Below, in pieces: positions 19,650-27,869 of a stretch of 64,000 nucleotides of DNA. This DNA is from Staphylococcus sp. NRL 16/872 (GTDB lineage Bacteria > Bacillota > Bacilli > Staphylococcales > Staphylococcaceae), in the NCBI RefSeq assembly GCF_022815905.2, contig NZ_CP119327.1, positions 1,860,001-1,924,000 on the forward strand, in the 5' to 3' direction. The translations under genes and the position numbers were made by a program. The notes beneath the pieces are model-generated. The model ran no database searches, had not been told where the DNA came from, and saw only the letters and a list, made by a program, of their open reading frames with translations. Positions within the stretch are counted from its first letter, which is position 1. Each line of letters begins with the position of its first letter.

Positions 19650-20534
19650 TTATAATGTATTGTATATGTATTCTAATTGCTTATAATCAATGGTTATTTC
19701 AATTTCTTTATTATATATAGGATGTATAAATCTGACTTTATAGCATTGTAAAGATTGCGTGTTAATTGTAGGATGACTTCCATTATATAAGTCATCCCCG
19801 ACCAAAGGGTGACCAATAAAATCAAAATGCACTCTAATTTGATGCGTACGACCTGTATGCAATGTCACTTCACATAAACTTGCTTTATTGTCATGTTTCA
19901 AAGTTATATACGAAGTTTTGGCATATTTACCTGTTGATGAAACCTTTCTCGTAATAATACTGTTATCACTTCTCGCAATAGGTGCTTCAATGATATCTCG
20001 CTCATTTGTTTTGCCATAACATACACAGATATAGCGTTTGTCTACATCTATCGTGGACATCAAATGATGGATGTGACCGTGTTTAGCAAAAATAACGATA
20101 CCACTAGTATTCCGATCTAAACGCGTCACAATGTGAGGTACAATATTCTTTTGTGATGGTTTTTCATCTTCTTGCTTAAGAGAAGAATGGTTTAGATAAT
20201 ACAATACACGCTCGATTAAACTATCATGGGGATGTTCTCTTGAAGGTGTACTATTTAACTGTATAGGTTTAGCTACAATTATTAAATAATCATCTTCATA
20301 GATCACTTCAACCGGCGTACTAGAGGGAATAAGATATTCACTAGGATATTCTTGAGGTAACTCAACAACTAATTGGTCATTTTGTTGCATCAATTTACGC
20401 ACAGTGACAGGTAATTTATTTATAATTAAAGCGCCATTAAGTTTAATGGCGCTAATTGTTTTTTTAGAGTAATGGTGACGTTGCAAGAATGATTTAAGCG
20501 TTTCTTCATGTTCAATATCATATATAAACCTCAT
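19650..20534 (-). CDS. RluA/RluD-family pseudouridine synthase (YjbO-like)
   Basis: This enzyme isomerises uridine to pseudouridine in RNA, probably rRNA. In 294 residues it has an N-terminal S4-like RNA-binding part ([13 protein letters not shown]) and a catalytic domain with [11 protein letters not shown], whose Asp is the catalytic residue, plus [12 protein letters not shown]. It overlaps the end of nadK by 4 bp (ATGA). The target site cannot be assigned from sequence; RluD is the broad family name. Confidence 0.92.
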   Translation of the reverse strand: MRFIYDIEHEETLKSFLQRHHYSKKTISAIKLNGALIINKLPVTVRKLMQQNDQLVVELPQEYPSEYLIPSSTPVEVIYEDDYLIIVAKPIQLNSTPSREHPHDSLIERVLYYLNHSSLKQEDEKPSQKNIVPHIVTRLDRNTSGIVIFAKHGHIHHLMSTIDVDKRYICVCYGKTNERDIIEAPIARSDNSIITRKVSSTGKYAKTSYITLKHDNKASLCEVTLHTGRTHQIRVHFDFIGHPLVGDDLYNGSHPTINTQSLQCYKVRFIHPIYNKEIEITIDYKQLEYIYNTL

Positions 20535-21340
20535 CGTTCATCGTCACTTTCAATAAATGAATCATGCACCCTTTTCCAAAATGGGAAAGGACGAAAACGT
20601 GCAAATCGCACTTTTTCATTTGCTACTCTAAATTGTATACCATTCACATTTTTATGTTTGAGACTAACGTGATCAATCGTAGTGCGAATCGTATCATGGT
20701 TAACCGGTGTTATCAGACACGTGTGGTGCTTAGGTAACACTAAAGGTGAACCTACCGTTCTAAATACTCTATTATTAATTGATGCTATTTCTGCAATTTG
20801 CATTGCTTCAAGCGAAGGATGAATAAGCGCCCCACCTAATGCTTTGTTATATGCAGTAGAGCCAGATGGGGTTGAAATACATAACCCATCTCCTCTAAAA
20901 CGTTCAAAATGTTTACCTCTGATACCTACATCTACGACTAATGTGGAACCATTTTCAGTTTTCATCGTTGCTTCATTCAGTGCTAAGTAGCGTGTTTCAT
21001 ACCCATTATCATTGTATCTAACAATGATTTCTAATAATGGATATTCAATAACTTGAAACTCCGAATTAGTTATTTCAATAATGAGCTTTTCAACTTCATG
21101 AGGTAGCCAATCTGCATAAAATCCAAGATGACCTGTATGTACACCAACAAAAGCCACTTGTGACAACATATGACTATACTGATGAAATGCTTGTAATAAG
21201 GTGCCATCTCCCCCAACTGATATTACAATTTCAGGATTCTCAGCATCCTCAACCATATGGAAATCTTTCATATGGTTAATCATCTTATGTTTTAATGCAT
21301 TGGACTTAGAATCACCTTTAGACAAAATCGTATAACGCAT
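20531..21340 (-). CDS. nadK: NAD kinase
   Basis: NAD kinase phosphorylates NAD+ to NADP+ in the cytoplasm, feeding the NADPH pool used by FabI and other reductases. It has 269 residues with GGDGT at 43-47 and the second conserved block [16 protein letters not shown] near 150-165. ATG 21340 follows GGGGTGTAGACG. It lies 13 bp downstream of relQ and overlaps the pseudouridine synthase gene, the same yjbM-yjbN-yjbO order as in B. subtilis. Confidence 0.96.
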   Translation of the reverse strand: MRYTILSKGDSKSNALKHKMINHMKDFHMVEDAENPEIVISVGGDGTLLQAFHQYSHMLSQVAFVGVHTGHLGFYADWLPHEVEKLIIEITNSEFQVIEYPLLEIIVRYNDNGYETRYLALNEATMKTENGSTLVVDVGIRGKHFERFRGDGLCISTPSGSTAYNKALGGALIHPSLEAMQIAEIASINNRVFRTVGSPLVLPKHHTCLITPVNHDTIRTTIDHVSLKHKNVNGIQFRVANEKVRFARFRPFPFWKRVHDSFIESDDER

Positions 21341-21353
21341 CGTCTACACCCCA

Positions 21354-21983
21354 TTAGTCATGTTTTTTAGCACGTTTTTGAGAATAATATTTCTGTGCTT
21401 CTTGAATTTCTTCCTTAATCTCAGACATCTCTTCATCTAATAGATAAGCCGCTTCTGCAGCGCGTTCAAGACGATGCTGAATTTCAGCAGGATAATCTCC
21501 ATCATATTTATAACGTAACGTATGTTCAATAGTCGCCCAGAAATTCATCGCTAATGTACGAATTTGAATTTCAGCTAAAATCGACTTTTGACCATTTAAC
21601 GTTTCAATTGGATATTCAATAATCACGTGATAAGAACGATATCCACTTTGTTTAGTATTATTAATATAGTCTCTTTCTTCTACGACTTTGAAATCTTGAC
21701 GTTGACGCAACATGTTGACAACCACATCTATGTCATCAACAAATTGACACATCATTCGTAGTCCCGCAATATCGTACATTTCTTCACGCAATCGATCAAA
21801 TGGGATTCCCCTTTTATTTGCCTTATCAATAATGCTTGTAATTGGCTTAACACGGCCCGTTACAAATTCAATGGGTGAGGCATGTTCTCCAACTTCATAT
21901 TGTTTACGCAAACCTTTAAGCTTCACCTTTAACTCATCAACTGCTTGTTTATATGGTGTTAAAAATTGATCCCATTGATTCAT
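21354..21983 (-). CDS. relQ: Small alarmone synthetase RelQ
   Basis: RelQ makes (p)ppGpp from ATP and GDP/GTP without a hydrolase domain. The 209-residue length is right for a small alarmone synthetase. Synthetase motifs are visible: DIAGLRMMCQFVDD, SGYRSYHVIIEYP and EIQIRTLAMNFWATIEH, followed by a C-terminal helical tail used for tetramer formation. ATG 21983 follows GGAGTG. It is the second gene of the operon that continues to nadK. Confidence 0.95.
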   Translation of the reverse strand: MNQWDQFLTPYKQAVDELKVKLKGLRKQYEVGEHASPIEFVTGRVKPITSIIDKANKRGIPFDRLREEMYDIAGLRMMCQFVDDIDVVVNMLRQRQDFKVVEERDYINNTKQSGYRSYHVIIEYPIETLNGQKSILAEIQIRTLAMNFWATIEHTLRYKYDGDYPAEIQHRLERAAEAAYLLDEEMSEIKEEIQEAQKYYSQKRAKKHD

Positions 21984-21999
21984 AATGTTTCACTCCGCT

Positions 22000-22347
22000 T
22001 CACTTTAGTTCGAAAGTTTCTTCAACAGCTGAAACAAACTCCTTACCATAGTTATTATTTCCTTCAACATTCTCCAAGATATAATCTAATTCCTCTTGAA
22101 AATGCTCTAATACTAACTCATCATTCACGACAACTTTCTTATCTCGATGCTCATGTAACATCGACCAAGTTTCTTGTACAAATATTAGATACGAATAGGA
22201 TTGTCCGTCATCCAATAGATAAGCAAAACCATAATTATCGCTATCAACAAGCATTTGTCCTACTTCAACTAATCCATCTGTTGGATCCTCTGAGTAGCAA
22301 TAAATGCCATCGTCTTTAATTTTAATTTCATTTACATAAATACGCAT
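22000..22347 (-). CDS. Conserved protein upstream of relQ (YjbL-like by position)
   Basis: This acidic soluble protein of 115 residues has no signal peptide and no motif that I recognise; [14 protein letters not shown] and several Asp/Glu-rich turns stand out. ATG 22347 follows AAGGAGG with good spacing. It starts the minus-strand operon, with 16 bp before relQ. In B. subtilis the gene in this place, between the CYTH gene yjbK and relQ (yjbM), is yjbL, also uncharacterised. Whether it affects RelQ is an open question. Confidence 0.8.
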   Translation of the reverse strand: MRIYVNEIKIKDDGIYCYSEDPTDGLVEVGQMLVDSDNYGFAYLLDDGQSYSYLIFVQETWSMLHEHRDKKVVVNDELVLEHFQEELDYILENVEGNNNYGKEFVSAVEETFELK

Positions 22348-22578
22348 GCTTGTTCCTCCTTATTATTCCCTACTAGTTTAACATAATTTAACCTTACAAC
22401 ACACGCCTGAACTGAAGATGATTCCTTAGTATATTTCAGTTATTAATGACACTTTTACACCTTATTCCTTGCAAATACGATTCAATTACTCAGAGATAAG
22501 GTTATTGCTTTAAATTTTTAAAATTCTCCCTCATAATGAAGACAATAATGATTTAACCATGCGTAAGAGGTGTAAAAC

Positions 22579-23163
22579 ATGGCTACAAATAACGAAATAG
22601 AATTCAAACAATTATTAGATGCTACTACATATGATAAATTTAAAGTTACTTTTTTTGAAAATGCAGAACCATTTACACAAACAAATTATTATATTGATAC
22701 GCCTGACTTCAAACTACGCGATCATAAATCAGCGTTAAGAATTCGTGTAAAAAATGGCACCTACGAAATGACTCTAAAAGTACCAGCACAAGTTGGTTTA
22801 ACCGAATATAATCATATGGTAGATATTGTCCCTACTATCGATTTAACACTAACTAAATCTGAGTTGCCCAATGATATAAAAACTATCCTAGATGATTATG
22901 GTGTTGATGAACATGACCTTAGTATTCTTGGTGCGTTAACTACACATCGTATGGAAACTAAATATCAAGATGAATTACTCGTATTAGATAAAAGTGAATA
23001 TTTCGATAAAGTCGATTATGAACTAGAATTCGAAGTGCATGATTACGAAAGTGGATTAGATAAATTCAATTCTCTACTAAGTGAATTCGATTTAAAACAT
23101 CAAATTCCTAAAAATAAAGTACAGCGCTTTTTTGACTATAAAGCCCAAAAATCCAAATCTTAA
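22579..23163 (+). CDS. CYTH-domain protein (YjbK-like, probable triphosphate-binding phosphatase)
   Basis: This is a 194-residue tunnel-fold protein. The family's hallmark ExExK is present as EIEFKQ at residues 6-11, and later charged strands (ALRIRVKN, EMTLKVP, YELEFEV) supply the Arg/Lys/Glu residues that bind triphosphate and metal. Relatives hydrolyse inorganic triphosphate or thiamine triphosphate. ATG 22579 follows AGAGGTG. It is divergent from the relQ operon and starts the CYTH - haemoglobin - yjbH set, as in B. subtilis yjbK-yjbI-yjbH. Confidence 0.88.
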   Translation: MATNNEIEFKQLLDATTYDKFKVTFFENAEPFTQTNYYIDTPDFKLRDHKSALRIRVKNGTYEMTLKVPAQVGLTEYNHMVDIVPTIDLTLTKSELPNDIKTILDDYGVDEHDLSILGALTTHRMETKYQDELLVLDKSEYFDKVDYELEFEVHDYESGLDKFNSLLSEFDLKHQIPKNKVQRFFDYKAQKSKS

Positions 23164-23247
23164 GCTAATTTAGTCGAAAGTCAAATTACTTTTAAATGTA
23201 AAAATTCATGTTATATTAGATATATATTAATGGAAATTGGTGATAGT

Positions 23248-23613
23248 ATGTCTAAAACACCGTACGAAATTATAGGCGAAACAGCACTATATGACATGAT
23301 TGACCATTTTTATTCACTCGTTGAAAAAGATGAACGAATCAATCATTTATTTCCTGGAGATTTCAAAGAAACGAGCAGAAAACAAAAGCAGTTTCTTACC
23401 CAATTTCTAGGGGGACCTAAGTTGTATACACAAGAACATGGTCATCCTATGTTAAAGATGCGACACATGGAATTTAAAATAACATCGTTCGAACGTGACG
23501 CTTGGCTAGAAAATATGCACATTGCAATTACTGATGCCCATTTTCCAGCTGGCGTTGGAGAATATTTATATGAACGATTACGTCTAACTGCTAATCACAT
23601 GGTAAATTCCTAA
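23248..23613 (+). CDS. Truncated (2/2) haemoglobin, group II (YjbI-like)
   Basis: This is a small haem protein of 121 residues. The pattern fits group II truncated globins: a Tyr in the B helix (DHFYSLV), FPGDF, the QFLGGP turn, the proximal His in LKMRHMEF and a Trp in WLENMHIAI. Likely roles are binding O2 or NO, or thiol/redox chemistry. ATG 23248 is preceded by TTGGTGATA; an in-frame ATG at 23230 lacks a site. It sits 23 bp before yjbH, an arrangement kept in Bacillus and Staphylococcus. Confidence 0.92.
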   Translation: MSKTPYEIIGETALYDMIDHFYSLVEKDERINHLFPGDFKETSRKQKQFLTQFLGGPKLYTQEHGHPMLKMRHMEFKITSFERDAWLENMHIAITDAHFPAGVGEYLYERLRLTANHMVNS

Positions 23614-23636
23614 ATTTAATTGAAGGTGAGTAAAAC

Positions 23637-24434
23637 ATGGCTGAAGAACTTAAAATTGTAGACAATAAAAGTCGTGAAAATGCAAATCTGTCACCTGTAA
23701 ATAAAATCGAAATTTATTCATTTTTTGATCCGTTTAATACAGATTGCTTCAAGTTATCAGCGATTATTTCAAAATTACGAATTGAATATAAACAATATAT
23801 CCGTATTAGACACATTTTAAACCCATCTTTAAAGGTGCTTACCAAGTGTCAAGCGCAAAGTACCTCTGACTTTGATAATATTGCTTTAGCTTATAAAGCA
23901 GCAGAACTTCAGGGAAGACTTAGAGCGGAGCGCTTTATTCATTTAATGCAAAATGAAATTATCCCTAAACGAGATATTATTACTGAGAAAATGATTTGTG
24001 ATTGTATTAAAAATGCTGGTTTAGATTATGATGTGTTTAAAGAAGACTTACAAAAGAACAAGCTAACAGAAAGTTTAAAAGTAGATTTGCATATTGCCCG
24101 TGAAATGGAAATTGAACATTCACCTTCACTAGTGTTTTTCAATGAAGATGTACATGAAGAAGGATTAAAAGTTGAAGGATTATATCCTTACCACATTTAT
24201 ACTTACATTATTAATGAACTAATGGGTACGCCTATTGAAAAAAACCTTCCACCAAAAATAGAACACTATATTCAAAAGAAACAACTGGTCACAATGGAAG
24301 AGCTACTAACCATATACGAGTGGCCTGAAAAATTACTTACTAAAGAATTAAAAAAACTTGCATTACAGCAAAAAGTTGAAAAACTTGATTACCCTGAAGG
24401 AGAGTTTTGGCAATCAAAAATGCCTAAAATGTAA
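23637..24434 (+). CDS. yjbH: ClpXP adaptor YjbH (SpxH)
   Basis: YjbH is a DsbA-like adaptor that delivers Spx to ClpXP for degradation. The 265-residue sequence follows S. aureus YjbH closely, including FFDPFNTDCFKLS near residue 37, KCQAQST and HSPSLVFF. The thioredoxin CxxC is reduced to one cysteine, as in S. aureus, which agrees with an adaptor rather than an oxidoreductase role. ATG 23637 follows GAAGGTGAG. Its client gene spxA lies 5.4 kb away in the same window, with mecA between. Confidence 0.95.
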   Translation: MAEELKIVDNKSRENANLSPVNKIEIYSFFDPFNTDCFKLSAIISKLRIEYKQYIRIRHILNPSLKVLTKCQAQSTSDFDNIALAYKAAELQGRLRAERFIHLMQNEIIPKRDIITEKMICDCIKNAGLDYDVFKEDLQKNKLTESLKVDLHIAREMEIEHSPSLVFFNEDVHEEGLKVEGLYPYHIYTYIINELMGTPIEKNLPPKIEHYIQKKQLVTMEELLTIYEWPEKLLTKELKKLALQQKVEKLDYPEGEFWQSKMPKM

Positions 24435-24454
24435 CTTTTATAATAATGAAAAAT

Positions 24455-24497
24455 TAGCCATTCAATGATTTAGGAGATTGATATCATTGAATGGCTA
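24455..24497. terminator. Bidirectional terminator between yjbH and the serine-rich protein gene
   Basis: TAGCCATTCAATGAT pairs with ATCATTGAATGGCTA; AATTTTTC follows on the minus strand and a weaker TATTTCT on the plus strand. Confidence 0.85.
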
Positions 24498-24510
24498 TTT
24501 CTATAACCCG

Positions 24511-25167
24511 TTAAGGTTGAACAATTCCATTTTTAATTTTTACCTTATCGCCTGTTTTTATTTTGTCATATTGTTTTTTAGGCAAGACAATAACTCTATC
24601 TCCGTGTTTGGTTTTAATGGTAACTGTATATAAAGATTCATTCTTCTTCATTTGATGTTTTAACATGTTGAGCTGATAACTTTTATCTTTTTTATTTTGA
24701 TCATGAAAATGAGTAGCCAAGAGATAATAAAAAAGCCAGTTATTATAAAATCCAGTGGATAAATACTGAGCTGCCATAGGCGAAGAAGAACTATATCTTC
24801 TTTTCGGATTCAATAATGAACGTGTTTGACTACTATATTGATTTGATCCGTGTCTTTGTTTAGCTGAGTTCATTCTAGCAGTCGAAGTTATACTACTTGT
24901 TCTAGCTGCTTGTTCAGCAGCGCGTTGACTAGATTGTCTTGCCGAGCGTGACGCATTAGCTGCACTTGAACGACTCATTGACGAACTAGAAGAAGTAGAA
25001 CTTCTAGCAGCTGATGAACTACTTGATGACGAACTACTTGCACTTGAGGAAGAACTACTTGAGGAACCCCCACTTGAAGTAGCTGCATCTAATTGATTTG
25101 TAATACCCATAGTATATAACAATCCAACTATGCTTATACAACTCAATATTTTAAAAACTTTCTTCAT
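24511..25167 (-). CDS. Serine-rich low-complexity secreted protein, function unknown
   Basis: This 218-residue protein has an N-terminal signal peptide (MKKVFKILSCISIVGLLYT, likely cleavage after the first 25-30 residues). A stretch of nearly pure serine with Ala, Gly and Arg follows from about 31 to 100, then an Arg/Gln/Ser-rich part, a short hydrophobic patch NNWLFYYLLATHF and a basic C-terminus with TVTIKTKHGDRVIVLPKK. It has no LPXTG motif and no lipobox, so it should be secreted or loosely wall-bound. ATG 25167 follows AAAGGGGGA. It is 15 bp downstream of a lipoprotein gene and probably co-transcribed with it. I do not recognise a family. Confidence 0.8.
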   Translation of the reverse strand: MKKVFKILSCISIVGLLYTMGITNQLDAATSSGGSSSSSSSSASSSSSSSSSAARSSTSSSSSMSRSSAANASRSARQSSQRAAEQAARTSSITSTARMNSAKQRHGSNQYSSQTRSLLNPKRRYSSSSPMAAQYLSTGFYNNWLFYYLLATHFHDQNKKDKSYQLNMLKHQMKKNESLYTVTIKTKHGDRVIVLPKKQYDKIKTGDKVKIKNGIVQP

Positions 25168-25182
25168 TCAAAGTCCCCCTTT

Positions 25183-25563
25183 CTATTTAGTTACTTTATC
25201 TTTAGACACAGCTTCTCCTTCAACATCGTCATCCCCATAAGTCATATAAGGTGGTCTATAAACATGAATTTTGCTTCCGTCTTTAATTATGTATGGTTTT
25301 TCATTACCATCGCTTAAGATATGTTCATATACTTTTTCTAAATTTGTTCTTTTGATGTGTGGTTTGTGATGACTGTCTAAATACTTAATTTCCACGTTAG
25401 GAGTTTCTTCATCCCCATCATTTAATACCTCATAATAAACATATTCATATTTTTCAGAGTCTTTGCTCTCTTTAGAAGGCTCTTTCTGTTCTCCAGATTC
25501 ACCACATGCAGCTAGTACAACAGTTAAACAAATTACACTTAATAATGAAATAAATTTTTTCAT
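25183..25563 (-). CDS. Small lipoprotein, function unknown
   Basis: This 126-residue precursor has a lipoprotein signal peptide ending in LAACGES, so the Cys at about residue 20 would be lipidated and the protein held on the outer membrane face. The mature part is short, rich in Lys, Glu and Asp, and contains YVYYEVLND and KIHVYRPPY; no known domain is apparent. ATG 25563 follows AAGAGGCG. It precedes the serine-rich protein gene on the same strand and lies downstream of the RsaE RNA gene. Confidence 0.8.
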   Translation of the reverse strand: MKKFISLLSVICLTVVLAACGESGEQKEPSKESKDSEKYEYVYYEVLNDGDEETPNVEIKYLDSHHKPHIKRTNLEKVYEHILSDGNEKPYIIKDGSKIHVYRPPYMTYGDDDVEGEAVSKDKVTK

Positions 25564-25797
25564 TCATACGCCTCTTTTCGTTAGTTTTTTTTAAAATTCC
25601 CTATATCTAATTTTAACAATTTCATATTAAAAATCAGTAATATTATATTAATTATTCTATTAATTTCTAATTCAGATATAGTGCTGAAGTTTAACAAAAT
25701 AAATATGCTTTAATTTCTAAAAAAATTATTTCAAAAAAGGATTTAATCAAAAAGTGAAATATTCAAATGATTTAATGAGGAAATTTAAACAAGATAT

Positions 25798-25896
25798 AAA
25801 AAAAACGCCGTGTCTGATTACACGACGCTAAACAAAGGGGATGGGAGAAATTTTTCACTTCAAACAAAGGGGTATGTTTGTTATGTGATTAATTTC
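25798..25896 (-). ncRNA. rsaE: Small regulatory RNA RsaE (RoxS)
   Basis: This is a conserved staphylococcal/bacillary sRNA of about 99 nt. The minus strand begins GAAATTAATCACATAAC and carries two C-rich seed regions, ATACCCCTTTG and TTTCTCCCATCCCC, that pair with Shine-Dalgarno sequences of target mRNAs. It ends in a hairpin (CGTCGTGT with ACACGGCG, 25827-25806) followed by eight T. The place between pepF and the next gene is exactly where RsaE lies in S. aureus. Known targets there belong to the TCA cycle, amino-acid breakdown and folate metabolism; RsaE is induced by SrrAB/ResDE-type and redox signals. Confidence 0.93.
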
Positions 25897-25904
25897 ATGT
25901 TCAT

Positions 25905-25933
25905 AATATAACACGCTAAAATAGGTGTTTCAA
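25905..25933 (-). promoter_or_regulatory. Promoter of rsaE
   Basis: Minus-strand TTGAAA (25933-25928), a 17-nt spacer, then TATATT (25910-25905), about 9 nt before the start of the RNA. Confidence 0.75.
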
Positions 25934-25957
25934 TAACTATGTCCCCGAAAAATAAAA

Positions 25958-25975
25958 TTGTCACAAACTTGACAA
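25958..25975. promoter_or_regulatory. Inverted repeat upstream of the rsaE promoter, candidate redox-regulator site
   Basis: TTGTCACAAACTTGACAA is a perfect 6-6-6 inverted repeat (TTGTCA, 6-nt spacer, TGACAA) about 25 bp upstream of the -35. The minus strand here also reads TTTGTGACAA. RsaE/RoxS is controlled by SrrA/ResD and, in B. subtilis, Rex; which protein would bind this site is inference. Confidence 0.5.
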
Positions 25976-25997
25976 ATTGAAAACGGATACAGTTTTA

Positions 25998-27806
25998 TTA
26001 CGCTTTCATAAGTTTTTCAAATGCGTCTAATTTTTGTTCAAATACTTCGCAAGCTTGTTCGATTGGCTCTGGAGTAGTCATGTCTACACCAGCATTTTTA
26101 AGGATTTCAATTGGGTAATTTGAACTACCTTTTTTCAAGAATTCATTTATGTATCTTTCTACAGCTGGTTTGCCTTCTGCTAGAATTTGATGACTTAAAC
26201 TTTGAGCTGCACTATATCCAGTTGCATATTGGTATACATAATAATTCATGTAGAAATGAGGAATACGAGACCATTCTTTACTGATGTTGTCATCAGTTTT
26301 CACTACATCACCAAAATATTGTTTATTTAATTTAGCGTATTCTTCATTCATACGTGTAGATGTTAATGGTTCGCCCGCTTCTTCAATTTGATGAATTTTA
26401 TGTTCAAATTCTGCAAACATTGTTTGACGGAATAATGTTGCTCTAAATCTTTCTAATTCTTGGTTTAATAATAATAGACGATGTTCGTCGTCTAAATGTT
26501 TGTCCATGTAATCACTTAATAATGCTTCATTGCATGTAGAAGCAACTTCTGCTACGAAAATAGAATAATCACTAGAATTAGATGGTTGGTTTTTGCGACT
26601 AAAGTAACTATGTGCTGAGTGACCAAATTCATGTACAAGTGTGTATAAATCAGACACAGTATCTGACCAATTTAATAAAATAAATGGATTTGTTAAGTGA
26701 GCACCTGATGAGTAACCACCTGAACGTTTACCTTTATTCTCGTAAACATCAACCCAACGATTATCAAGACCTTCTTTAACAACGTTTAAATATTCTTCAC
26801 CCATTGGTTCTAACGCTTTTAACATCCAGTCTTTTGCTTCTTTATATGGCATTTCAAATTTAACGTCTTTAACTAATGGTGTATATAAGTCATACATTTT
26901 TAAATCTTCAATACCTAAAAGTTCTTTACGTAATTGCGTATATCTATGCAATAAAGGTAAGTATTTGTGCACAGTTTTAACTAAGTTATCATATACTTCT
27001 TCTGGAATATGGTTATTACTTAAAGCACGTTCACGAGCTGATTTGTAGTTATGTGTACGAGCATTAAAAACGTTCTTTTTAACTTCCCCAGCTAAAGTTG
27101 AACCTAAAGTATTATTGTATGAACCATAACCTTTATATACATTATTATATGCAGATTGGCGTAATTCACGATCATCAGATTCTAAGTATTTAATAAAAGT
27201 ACCTTGCGTTAGTGGATGTTTATTTCCATCTTTATCTACTGCATCTTCAAATTCTAAATCAGCATTACTAAACATACCGTAAACATTTTCAGGTGTAGAT
27301 AAAGCATCTTGCACTTCTGTTAATAATTTTTCCTTTTCAGCATCTAAGATATGTGGACGTTTTTCATTGATCAATTTCAAATCAAATTCATAACGTTTTA
27401 AATCTTCATTCTCATTAATGAATGATTTCAATTTATCCTCATCTATTTGAAGAATTTCAGGCACTAAAAAGCTCCAAGCAGAACTAATTTTAATGATTAA
27501 CTGATGCGCGCGAGATTCAAAACCAGTATATTTATCATTTGATGTATCTTGGTCTTGTTTTAAATGTGCATAAACATAGACTTTTTCAAGTTTAGTCTCA
27601 ATTTCATCATCTAAGGCTAATGCATTGTATAAAGTTTCAGCACTGTCGCCTAAATGACCTTTAAACTGTTCTTCTTTTCCGAGATAGCCTTCAACCTCTT
27701 TTAATGCATTTTCAAATGCATCATCACTTTCGAAAATAGTTGTTAGATCCCACGTATATTCAGGATATTTACGTTCCTGTTCATCTCTTGTTAATTGTTG
27801 ACTCAT
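25998..27806 (-). CDS. pepF: Oligoendopeptidase F
   Basis: PepF is an M3-family zinc metallopeptidase that cuts short peptides in the cytoplasm. It has 602 residues with the zinc motif HEFGHSAH near residue 385-392 and an M3 C-terminal block (FYMNYYVYQYATGYSAA). ATG 27806 (MSQQLTRDE) is chosen because AGGAGGTTTACTT precedes it; an in-frame ATG 60 nt further upstream has no site. It lies between coiA and rsaE, and works in the same nutritional context as the Opp peptide importers further along. Confidence 0.95.
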   Translation of the reverse strand: MSQQLTRDEQERKYPEYTWDLTTIFESDDAFENALKEVEGYLGKEEQFKGHLGDSAETLYNALALDDEIETKLEKVYVYAHLKQDQDTSNDKYTGFESRAHQLIIKISSAWSFLVPEILQIDEDKLKSFINENEDLKRYEFDLKLINEKRPHILDAEKEKLLTEVQDALSTPENVYGMFSNADLEFEDAVDKDGNKHPLTQGTFIKYLESDDRELRQSAYNNVYKGYGSYNNTLGSTLAGEVKKNVFNARTHNYKSARERALSNNHIPEEVYDNLVKTVHKYLPLLHRYTQLRKELLGIEDLKMYDLYTPLVKDVKFEMPYKEAKDWMLKALEPMGEEYLNVVKEGLDNRWVDVYENKGKRSGGYSSGAHLTNPFILLNWSDTVSDLYTLVHEFGHSAHSYFSRKNQPSNSSDYSIFVAEVASTCNEALLSDYMDKHLDDEHRLLLLNQELERFRATLFRQTMFAEFEHKIHQIEEAGEPLTSTRMNEEYAKLNKQYFGDVVKTDDNISKEWSRIPHFYMNYYVYQYATGYSAAQSLSHQILAEGKPAVERYINEFLKKGSSNYPIEILKNAGVDMTTPEPIEQACEVFEQKLDAFEKLMKA

Positions 27807-27869
27807 AAGTAAACCTCCTATACTTGCTATTGATTTAATTTTCTCATTAAATCGCTTATATTGCACGTC

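Noticed and set aside
23637..24434. Lost thioredoxin active site in YjbH as an oddity
   Set aside because: The single-cysteine FNTDCF form is what I recall for S. aureus YjbH too, so it is normal for the genus.
24511..25167. Serine-rich repeat adhesin (SRRP/SraP type)
   Set aside because: It is far too small, has no LPXTG anchor or binding region, and no accessory Sec or glycosyltransferase genes are nearby.
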